Positions 7,785 through 13,211 of a stretch of DNA of 13,211 nt are shown in pieces (positions within the stretch are counted from its first letter, which is position 1; the number at the start of each line of letters is the position of its first letter). A model generated the notes under the pieces. That model saw only the letters and a list, made by a program, of their open reading frames with translations, had not been told where the DNA came from and did not search any database. A program made the position numbers and the translations under genes. The stretch is from Mycoplasmatota bacterium (GTDB lineage Bacteria; Bacillota_I; Bacilli_A; Izemoplasmatales; Izemoplasmataceae): positions 1 through 13,211 of the forward strand of contig DAOWHG010000123.1 in the NCBI GenBank assembly GCA_030641535.1, written 5' to 3'.

Positions 7785-7811
7785 AAAAAAGTTGCCTTTT
7801 TAAAAGGCAAC
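7785..7811 (-). terminator. Leader terminator (riboswitch expression platform)
   Basis: Perfect inverted repeat GTTGCCTTTT/AAAAGGCAAC (7791-7800 and 7802-7811) followed on the minus strand by six T, located before the first gene of the surface operon. Its 5' arm begins with the GTTGCC that also ends the aptamer-like element, and its 3' arm GGCAAC can instead pair with another GTTGCC at 7784-7779, so terminator and alternative hairpin exclude each other. Confidence 0.85.
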
Positions 7812-7872
7812 TGGCTGTCTTCTGGAGACCCTATAGTTTTCCGACACTAGATCGCTCTAGTTTTGGCGTTTT
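7806..7872 (-). ncRNA. Variant GEMM-I (cyclic di-GMP-I)-like riboswitch aptamer
   Basis: The leader of the surface operon follows the order of the GEMM-I aptamer: a GCCAAAAC strand, P2 (ACTAGA/TCTAGT with a GCGA tetraloop, 7861-7846), TGTCGGAAAACTATAGGGTC, a short P3 hairpin (GTCT/AGAC, 7829-7817), then ACAGCCAGTTGCC. The usual pair of strands GGCAAA and GACGCAAA is here GCCAAA and GTCGGAAA, which keeps two complementary pairs. P3 is cut to four pairs, so the GAAA-receptor seen in typical members is absent. The element overlaps a terminator and sits between a good promoter and secreted matrix-type genes, a normal setting for c-di-GMP riboswitches. The family match is from memory of the consensus; the ligand is uncertain. 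Confidence 0.65.
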
Positions 7873-7889
7873 CTTTTACTTTCACGAGA

Positions 7890-7918
7890 ATTTTACAACT
7901 CATTTCCAAAATAGTCAA
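7890..7918 (-). promoter_or_regulatory. Promoter of the surface-protein operon
   Basis: On the minus strand TTGACT (7918-7913) and TAAAAT (7895-7890) are separated by exactly 17 bases. Predicted transcription start is near 7883, about 10 bases before the aptamer-like element, so the leader RNA would begin with it. Confidence 0.75.
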
Positions 7919-7996
7919 TCAATGTAATTGTTAGTTAATATTTATTTAAGATTTGAAAAACTTGGCATTAATAAAGGCTAAATATAATAATTTAAT

Positions 7997-8027
7997 AAAA
8001 AAAAAGACCGAATTTGTCAGTCTTTTT
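7997..8027 (-). terminator. Rho-independent terminator after the 18-residue ORF
   Basis: Arms AAAAAGAC (8001-8008) and GTCTTTTT (8020-8027), with two further pairs inside past one mismatch, followed on the minus strand by a run of nine T. The T-rich plus-strand side means it might work in both directions. It separates the small ORF from the surface operon promoter. Confidence 0.8.
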
Positions 8028-8055
8028 ACTTATGGTACGGCTCGTCGTAACATTT

Positions 8056-8112
8056 TTATTTGCAACTAATTATCAATAACATATTATTTAATATGTCTTT
8101 AAGATCACCCAT
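8056..8112 (-). CDS. Putative 18-residue peptide
   Basis: ORF MGDLKDILNNMLLIISCK begins eight bases after an AAAGGAG ribosome site, which is as strong as those of the real genes nearby. It starts charged (D, K, D), then has a hydrophobic stretch MLLIIS, and ends CK, so it could be an amphipathic or membrane-active peptide, a type I toxin-like peptide or a leader peptide. It lies between the terminator-like hairpin repeat (copy 2) and a strong terminator, and so forms its own small unit; no clear promoter was found, and readthrough from the ABC operon is possible. No homologue is recognised, and its function is unknown. Confidence 0.5.
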   Translation of the reverse strand: MGDLKDILNNMLLIISCK

Positions 8113-8136
8113 TTTTATCTCTCCTTTACTTAAAGC

Positions 8137-8199
8137 ATACAAAAAGATGCTAATAAACACATGTAACACTTTGTGTCTACTAACATCCTATCAATTCAC
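8137..8199 (-). repeat. 63-bp hairpin repeat, copy 2
   Basis: Matches the plus strand of 1619-1681 at 56 of 63 positions. The 16-base arms (8187-8172 and 8161-8146) enclose a 10-base loop; on the minus strand all pairs form with three G-U wobbles, and five T follow. It lies about 70 bases after the last ABC permease stop in the same sense, so here it could be that operon's terminator, or an attenuator in front of the 18-codon ORF that starts 25 bases beyond it. The stretch 8200-8265 between it and the permease holds nothing recognisable. Confidence 0.75.
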
Positions 8200-8265
8200 T
8201 CATTGTAATATTAAAAATTGAAACTTATTATTTATTAAATACGATATTCAATAATCATCTAAATA

Positions 8266-8982
8266 TTACTTTGATAATTTTAAAAGGAATTTCCTATATA
8301 AAACATATATCCATATTAATATTGAGATAAACGATATTAAGAAATAGGAAAAACTTAATTCAAGTGTAAACTTACCTATCCAGAATGATGGTAATAGTGA
8401 GAAATAGTATTCTACTTCTGAAGATAGTGTAAATGGAACTACTATCCCTATCATAACTATTCCTGATAACTTAGCAAGCGCTAATCCTTCAATTTTGTTT
8501 TTAGAAAAGGAGAAAACTATCAAGGTACTTGTAAAGCTTAACAAGCTTGTTAATAAGCAAATTGAAATTATCATAATGAAACTCCAAGATGTAATAGAAA
8601 ATACTGAAACAATAATAATTGAAATTATATAGGCAATTAAAATTGGTAGAACAACTCTTGAAATAAGATATCCTTTTTTCCCTAATGGAGTAATACACAA
8701 ATGATTAATTAGATTCGAATCAAATTCATCAAGCATTGTCATTGAAGCAGCAAAACTCACTAAATATGGAGTAAGAGTTGCAAGTAATAAATCGAATAAT
8801 ATAAAATAGTCTTTCAGTATTACTTCTTTATCAAAATAACTAGTTAATTGTAGTTCAAGAAAAGGGATTCCAAATTTAAAAATAGTACCAATAAGTAGAG
8901 GTGCAATCAAAATCATTATTAGCATTCCATCTTTAGTGAGCTGCAAAATAAAAACTCGAAAAGATTTTATAATAGCATTCAT
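8266..8982 (-). CDS. ABC transporter permease (second subunit)
   Basis: A 238-residue integral membrane protein with about six hydrophobic helices and very few charged residues between them, the pattern of ABC-2-type drug-export permeases. A conserved-looking cytoplasmic segment, MTMLDEFDSNLINHLCITPLG, lies near residues 81-101; it resembles the coupling-helix region of the partner permease (FEISERTLNSICISPISP), which suggests the two arose by duplication. It forms a channel with the preceding permease and the ATPase. Its ATG overlaps the preceding stop (TAATG). It is the last gene of the operon. The substrate cannot be told from sequence; fluoroquinolone-exporter-like systems have this composition of one ATPase and two small permeases. 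Confidence 0.85.
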   Translation of the reverse strand: MNAIIKSFRVFILQLTKDGMLIMILIAPLLIGTIFKFGIPFLELQLTSYFDKEVILKDYFILFDLLLATLTPYLVSFAASMTMLDEFDSNLINHLCITPLGKKGYLISRVVLPILIAYIISIIIVSVFSITSWSFIMIISICLLTSLLSFTSTLIVFSFSKNKIEGLALAKLSGIVMIGIVVPFTLSSEVEYYFSLLPSFWIGKFTLELSFSYFLISFISILIWIYVLYRKFLLKLSK

Positions 8983-9662
8983 TAGAAAACACCACTTTCA
9001 TTTTTAAATCTTCTATTTACAATTCTTAAAGCAAGTAAAACAAAAATACAGAGCCATAAAAGTAATGATATTACAGCAAATATAGCGTTATTTCCATTTA
9101 TTATTAATTCACTTACAGCTATTCCAGGATGAAAAAGATACCATACTGACTCTAATGCAACTATGTATGCTACCCCTGGAAGAATTACAAAAATCATAGT
9201 TGGGACTACTGATAAAATGAACTGATTCATTGAACTTGTTTTAAACGCAAGAATTAATCCGATTGCTGAAAATATTATTGATCCTATAAATATCCCAATA
9301 ATAAAACTAATGTAATTATTAATAGTCTGAGTAAATATCCCAATCAATAATCCAGCAAAGGTAGACAACAAAGCTATCGAAACCACCTTTGATAATAAAT
9401 ATTCTATTGGGGATATTGGGGATATACAAATAGAATTCAATGTTCTTTCTGAAATTTCAAAATGAATAACCGCTCCCATAAAAATTAATCCTAAAGCTGT
9501 AGGATCAGTAAAAATCAATATTGCACCAACGGTATTCTGAAAAGATATTGGCAATACTTTTATTGTTACTATATAAATAAAACTAAAGATTAAGAACAAC
9601 AAATAGAACCCATATTTAAATTGAAAACGAATATCTCCTTTAATTAGATTCAGTAATCTCAT
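8982..9662 (-). CDS. ABC transporter permease (first subunit)
   Basis: A 226-residue membrane protein with about six helices and a basic C-terminal tail (RIVNRRFKNES). Residues around 68-85 (FEISERTLNSICISPISP) look like the cytoplasmic coupling helix that contacts the ATPase; Glu/Arg-Thr-Leu followed by S-P is common in ABC-2-type exporters. Its start codon overlaps the ATPase stop (ATGA), showing translational coupling, and its own stop overlaps the second permease. Together with the ATPase and second permease it would form an efflux pump controlled by the TetR gene at the head of the operon. Confidence 0.85.
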   Translation of the reverse strand: MRLLNLIKGDIRFQFKYGFYLLFLIFSFIYIVTIKVLPISFQNTVGAILIFTDPTALGLIFMGAVIHFEISERTLNSICISPISPIEYLLSKVVSIALLSTFAGLLIGIFTQTINNYISFIIGIFIGSIIFSAIGLILAFKTSSMNQFILSVVPTMIFVILPGVAYIVALESVWYLFHPGIAVSELIINGNNAIFAVISLLLWLCIFVLLALRIVNRRFKNESGVF

Positions 9663-10504
9663 TGAAGTGTCTTTCCTGTAATCTCAATAAATATATCATT
9701 TAAGTTGGGTTCACTACTATGAATTGATAATAATCTATTCTCTTTTAAAGCTTTTTGAAGTTCTATGTCCTTTTCTGTTTCAGAAAGTCTGATTATAGAC
9801 TTCTTCTCTTTATTATCATTATTATATGTGTATTCAATTTTAGCAGCTCCACGTGACATTATTAAATTCCTAGGAGTATCTATTACTTTAATTTCTCCAT
9901 CAATTATGAATGCAACACGATCACATAATTCAGTAGCATCATGCATATTATGAGTTGTTAATATGATTGTCTTTCCTTTTGCTTTTTCTTCAAGTATTAT
10001 TTCTTTCATAACTCTAGCATTAGTAGGATCTAATCCACTTGTAGGTTCATCCAAGAAAAGAACTTGAGGGTTATGAATAAGAGCTTTAATAAAGTTCAAT
10101 CTTGATTTCATTCCTTTAGAGTATTCTGAAACTTTTTTCTTTGCATCAAACTGAAGACCAACACTTTTTAGCAACTCATCTATACTAGAAGTATTCTTAT
10201 ATAGGGACCCAAAAAATAGTAAATTATCTTCACCACTCATTTTTCCATATAAACTAGGGAATTCAAAATCAACTCCGATATTTTCATAAAAATCAGCATT
10301 TGCATTATTTACTTCTGTATTATTTATAGTAACACTTCCACTATAATTATTAAGTACTCCAGTAAGAATCTTTTGCAGTGTACTTTTCCCTGCTCCTGAT
10401 GGACCTAAAAATCCAAATATTTCTCCATCTTTTACTTCAAAGTTAATATTTTGCATATATGGCACTTTTGAATAACTAAATGATAAACCACTTACTTTAA
10501 TCAT
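9659..10504 (-). CDS. ABC transporter ATP-binding protein (efflux)
   Basis: A 281-residue ATPase that powers the two following permeases. Walker A is GPSGAGKST at residues 34-42, the ABC signature is YSKGM near 130, Walker B is VLFLDEPTSGLD near 150, and the H loop is TTHNM. Signature and D-loop are of the CcmA/drug-resistance exporter class. The C-terminal extra region of about 70 residues (from roughly 210), ending in ...SEPNLNDIFIEITGKTLQ, is the pattern seen in DrrA-like proteins, where it helps bind the permease. It overlaps the TetR gene by four bases (ATGA) and has a GAGGAG site eight bases before its ATG inside the TetR gene. Confidence 0.93.
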   Translation of the reverse strand: MIKVSGLSFSYSKVPYMQNINFEVKDGEIFGFLGPSGAGKSTLQKILTGVLNNYSGSVTINNTEVNNANADFYENIGVDFEFPSLYGKMSGEDNLLFFGSLYKNTSSIDELLKSVGLQFDAKKKVSEYSKGMKSRLNFIKALIHNPQVLFLDEPTSGLDPTNARVMKEIILEEKAKGKTIILTTHNMHDATELCDRVAFIIDGEIKVIDTPRNLIMSRGAAKIEYTYNNDNKEKKSIIRLSETEKDIELQKALKENRLLSIHSSEPNLNDIFIEITGKTLQ

Positions 10505-11103
10505 GTTTTTATCTCCTCAAATATTTGATTTATGATTCCCTTTATTGATAATTTTAAAGCTTCATCATAGTATTTAATTCCTATCTCTTTTTTATGAAGG
10601 ACTGAAGACATAACAAGTCTTAATGATGCGCCATATATAACGCTCAACTCTTCATTAACATTTGGAATTATTGAAAGTATCTTATCCATGCTTATTTCAT
10701 CACCTTCAATATGCTTTTGTAATACTTCTAAAGGTAATTGGCTAATTATTATCTCTAAATCACCACTTGTCATAAATGACATTAGGAATGAAGAATCTAA
10801 TTTCTTATACACATCAAAAATTAAATCAGAAACTTTTTTTGGTGAAAGGTCGTCTTTTATCTCTAGAACTTTTTTAACAAACTCATCTTGTAATTCATCA
10901 TGTTTTATCTGAAAAACCTCATAAAGTAACATAGCTTTTGAAGGATAAAAGAGATAAAATGTTCCTTTAGGAATATTCACACTTTTAACAAGGTTATCTA
11001 CAGTAGTCTTTTTAGCACCGTATTTCATTAGACTATTTTCTGCTGCTTCCTGAAGTTTCTTTTTGATAATAGTTCTTTCTTTCTTTGATAGAGCTACTGG
11101 CAT
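10501..11103 (-). CDS. TetR-family transcriptional regulator
   Basis: A 200-residue repressor heading the efflux operon. The N-terminal HTH (about 14-58) shows ENSLMKYGAKKTTVDNLVKSVNIPKGTFYLFYPSKAMLLYEVF, the standard TetR pattern with the G-T-F-Y-x-Y/F-F element. The C-terminal ligand-binding half is helical and divergent, as usual. The start was set at 11103, where GGAGG lies five bases upstream, rather than at an in-frame ATG at 11190 that would lie within the promoter. The stop overlaps the ATPase start. It probably represses its own promoter at the inverted repeat 11118-11141 and is released by the transported compound; this is inferred from layout. Confidence 0.93.
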   Translation of the reverse strand: MPVALSKKERTIIKKKLQEAAENSLMKYGAKKTTVDNLVKSVNIPKGTFYLFYPSKAMLLYEVFQIKHDELQDEFVKKVLEIKDDLSPKKVSDLIFDVYKKLDSSFLMSFMTSGDLEIIISQLPLEVLQKHIEGDEISMDKILSIIPNVNEELSVIYGASLRLVMSSVLHKKEIGIKYYDEALKLSIKGIINQIFEEIKT

Positions 11104-11117
11104 ATTTTTACCTCCTA

Positions 11118-11141
11118 TGACTAAAATCAATTTTATAGTCA
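11118..11141. promoter_or_regulatory. Putative TetR operator
   Basis: Imperfect inverted repeat of TGACTAAAAT and ATTTTATAGTCA with a short centre and one extra base in one arm. It lies directly downstream of the -10 box and before the ribosome site of the regulator gene, a typical position for self-repression. Binding is inferred. Confidence 0.55.
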
Positions 11142-11142
11142 C

Positions 11143-11171
11143 AGTATATATTATATTATTACTTTTGTCAA
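11143..11171 (-). promoter_or_regulatory. Promoter of the TetR/ABC efflux operon
   Basis: On the minus strand a perfect TTGACA (11171-11166) and TATACT (11148-11143) with a 17-base spacer. It is the best sigma-A-type promoter in the window and is followed by the putative operator. Confidence 0.85.
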
Positions 11172-11193
11172 TAACAAAAAAATAATTCAAAAT

Positions 11194-11215
11194 AAAAAGC
11201 CGTTAAGACGGCTTT
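11194..11215 (-). terminator. Rho-independent terminator after the ABC exporter pair
   Basis: Arms AAAGCCG (11196-11202) and CGGCTTT (11209-11215) around a 6-base loop, followed on the minus strand by a T-rich tract. It sits between the exporter operon and the TetR promoter; the preceding 68 bases hold no gene. Confidence 0.8.
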
Positions 11216-11283
11216 ATTATTTGGTTAATGCTATTATTTGCAACTTGTTATTACGTTAATTACAATGAATCATATTATCATCT

Positions 11284-13131
11284 CTATAAATTATAGTATT
11301 TAGCTTGTGCAGACCACATATTATAATATAACCCATCATTGCCACTTAACAATTCATCATGATTCCCTGACTGAATAATTTCTCCTTTATTGAAGACTAT
11401 TATATTATCACAAAATCTACAAGATGCCATTCTATGTGATATATAAATAGCTGTTTTTCTTTTAACTAATGTATCAAATTTCGTATATATTTCATATTCA
11501 GAAATTGGGTCTAATGCAGAAGTTGGCTCATCTAGGATAACTAATGGTGAGTCTTTATATAATGCTCTTGCTATAGCTATTTTTTGAGCTTCTCCACCCG
11601 ATACTTCTACTCCTTGTTCTCCAAAATTAGTATATAAGTATGTATCAATACCATTAGGCAATTTTTCTATTCGTTCATTTAACCCAGCCAGATTTAAATA
11701 TTGAATAATTTGATCGTCGATTCCAACTAGTCCACCTTTTACATTGTCCTTTATTGTAGATGAGAACAATTTGAAATCTTGGAACACTATAGAAATCAAG
11801 TCCATATACTCTTTATGATTATATTTTTTAATATCAATACCATTTAGTAAAATTTCTCCTTTTGTTGGATCATATAACCTACACAATAATTTTATGAATG
11901 TTGTTTTCCCTGCTCCGTTAGGCCCGACTATAGCTAATTTTTTACCTGTTTCCATCTTCCATGAAACATTATTTAAAATTATATCATCATTATTTGGATA
12001 ATGAAAAGTAACATTCCTAAACTCAAATTCATATTCCCCATCATCGCGCTTTTCAATAGGCAGTGTGCCTTTATACATATTTGTTGAAGTATCTAAATAT
12101 TGTTTGTAAAGAGCCAAATATTTAGTTTGTGTTGATGCAGCAGAGATATTACTAATAATTTGGACTATAGCTGTGTTAAATGCTGTTACTGCACTTACAA
12201 GTAGTAAAACATTTCCTACAGATATAAGTCCTAATAAAGCTTTAATTCCTATGACTGTATATGCAGTATATAATACAATATTATTCAATACTCCACCTTG
12301 TGAAGTCATTCTTCCAGCTTTTACTGCGATGTTACCATAGGATTTACCAAATCTATAACATGTTTCATGGATTTTATCAGATAGTAATGTGTCTATATGA
12401 AATAACCTAATATCTTTACTTATCTTATAATCCATCGAGGAATCACGTAAATATAGAAATAACCTATTTACATAAATATTCTCTTCGTATATATCAAAGT
12501 GTAACTTATTAATTTTTTTGATAATTTTAAAATTCATCAACATTGAAATAATAATTAATGTTACTATCCCCACTCCTATTAATGGACTATTAAATATTTT
12601 TGTAATAGTATCAGGATTATTTAAATCTACACTTATAAATAAAGCTACAATTAAAGTAAGTGAGTATATAAAGGATATGATATTCTCAATCGATAATCCT
12701 AATAAATTTATGAAAGTTCCAATTCCTCCTGAAAATAAAACACCTTGATTTGCTCTAGAGATTTTATCTTTAATTTCTTGTGACTCTAATTGTTCAAAAT
12801 CCAAGTTTAGTGTCTTTCTTGAAATTTCACTATTTAACTTTAGACTAATAAGATTTGTTTTTTGTTCACAAAAGAAATTTAAAATTGTTCTAGATATTAA
12901 TAGTACAGCCCCTATAATAATCATTTGGTATACCAGAGACATGATAGATGTTTTATCTAATTCATCAATGAATCCATCAAGTATTAATGCGCTATAGATT
13001 ATTCCAACAAAAGGAAATGATGCTGTAACCAATGATTTGAGAATTATGAGGAGGAAAAAAGATCTATCTGATTTATTTGATATTTTTATGACATCTACTA
13101 TATCTTTAAACACATTAAGTTTAGATTTCAT
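11284..13131 (-). CDS. ABC exporter half-transporter (membrane domain plus ATPase)
   Basis: A 615-residue fused exporter. The N-terminal part (about 25-325) has five or six membrane helices of the ABC type I exporter fold; the C-terminal ATPase has Walker A GPNGAGKTT near residue 402, a Q loop (FQDFKLFSS), signature VSGGE near 509 in place of the usual LSGGQ, Walker B VILDEPTSALD with its Glu near 530, and H loop SHRM near 565. It ends GLYYNMWSAQAKYYNL, similar to the end of the upstream partner. The ATG at 13131 has a GGAGG site nine bases upstream. It overlaps the preceding exporter gene by 11 bases, so the pair probably forms a heterodimer exporting a drug, lipid or peptide. The substrate is not evident. 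Confidence 0.93.
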   Translation of the reverse strand: MKSKLNVFKDIVDVIKISNKSDRSFFLLIILKSLVTASFPFVGIIYSALILDGFIDELDKTSIMSLVYQMIIIGAVLLISRTILNFFCEQKTNLISLKLNSEISRKTLNLDFEQLESQEIKDKISRANQGVLFSGGIGTFINLLGLSIENIISFIYSLTLIVALFISVDLNNPDTITKIFNSPLIGVGIVTLIIISMLMNFKIIKKINKLHFDIYEENIYVNRLFLYLRDSSMDYKISKDIRLFHIDTLLSDKIHETCYRFGKSYGNIAVKAGRMTSQGGVLNNIVLYTAYTVIGIKALLGLISVGNVLLLVSAVTAFNTAIVQIISNISAASTQTKYLALYKQYLDTSTNMYKGTLPIEKRDDGEYEFEFRNVTFHYPNNDDIILNNVSWKMETGKKLAIVGPNGAGKTTFIKLLCRLYDPTKGEILLNGIDIKKYNHKEYMDLISIVFQDFKLFSSTIKDNVKGGLVGIDDQIIQYLNLAGLNERIEKLPNGIDTYLYTNFGEQGVEVSGGEAQKIAIARALYKDSPLVILDEPTSALDPISEYEIYTKFDTLVKRKTAIYISHRMASCRFCDNIIVFNKGEIIQSGNHDELLSGNDGLYYNMWSAQAKYYNL

Positions 13132-13211
13132 TTTTAGTTTCCTCCTTCTTGTTCTCTTTATAATACTGACTTTGAGTTTCAAACATCTCGGAGTATTTAC
13201 CATTCTTTTTC
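13121..13211 (-). CDS. C-terminal end of a partner ABC exporter (5' part outside window)
   Basis: About 30 codons run in from the right edge and end at TAA (13123-13121). They read KKNGKYSEMFETQSQYYKEN and then a Lys/Glu-rich tail. GKY-x-EMF-x-x-Q-x-QYYK is the typical end of ABC exporter half-transporters and mirrors the GLYYNMWSAQAKYY end of the next gene. The frame overlaps the start of that gene, indicating a co-translated heterodimeric pair. Confidence 0.8.
   Translation of the reverse strand, partial: KKNGKYSEMFETQSQYYKENKKEETKNEI

Noticed and set aside
7676..7927. Plus-strand ORF of 83 codons
   Set aside because: It is antisense to the riboswitch-like leader and the signal peptide of the first surface gene; RNA structure explains this stretch better.
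11222..11262. TTATTTGCAACT shared with the end of the 18-codon ORF, hinting at a second peptide gene
   Set aside because: Only about 16-18 bases are similar, and on the minus strand the frame ending in the same codons has no ATG and a stop just upstream.
1..13211. CRISPR arrays, tRNA or rRNA genes, insertion sequences or phage genes
   Set aside because: No regularly spaced direct repeats, no cloverleaf or rRNA motifs, and no transposase or integrase motifs were seen.

Overview
The window is AT-rich DNA in which every recognisable gene lies on the minus strand. TGA acts as a stop (for example at the ends of the TetR and ABC ATPase genes) and Trp is TGG, so the code is standard. Strong AGGAGG-type ribosome sites, low GC, rho-independent terminators and a SipW-type secretion system suggest a low-GC Bacillota or deep-branching Mycoplasmatota relative (Haloplasma/Izemoplasma/Acholeplasma-like). 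That placement is inference from composition and gene families.

In the direction of transcription, from high to low coordinates, the layout is as follows. (1) 13211-11284: the tail of one ABC exporter half-transporter and a complete second one that overlaps it, ending in a terminator. (2) 11171-8266: a promoter with a putative operator, then a TetR regulator, an ABC ATPase and two ABC permeases, all overlapping; this looks like a self-regulated efflux operon. (3) 8199-8001: a 63-bp hairpin repeat, an 18-codon ORF with an excellent ribosome site, and a terminator. (4) 7918-5801: a promoter, a leader resembling a GEMM-I (cyclic di-GMP-I) riboswitch with an overlapping terminator, two secreted proteins with SipW-type signal regions, and a SipW-like signal peptidase, closed by a terminator. 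(5) 5632-1542: a membrane hybrid histidine kinase (HisKA-HATPase-Rec-Rec-HPt), a degenerate receiver-HPt protein, and an OmpR-type regulator with its own promoter, then a terminator. (6) A gap with a second copy of the hairpin repeat. (7) 1265-1: a partial COG2509-type FAD-dependent dehydrogenase.

Unit 4 reads as a small cell-surface or matrix operon like tasA/sipW, probably controlled by a nucleotide second messenger through its leader. Unit 5 is a complete phosphorelay that lies next to it, but a regulatory link is only suggested by position. The most notable signals are the variant riboswitch (a two-base-pair swap in the presumed ligand core and a truncated P3), the 63-bp RNA-like repeat found at two sites, the 18-residue peptide ORF between two terminators, and a receiver whose phospho-acceptor Asp is Cys.
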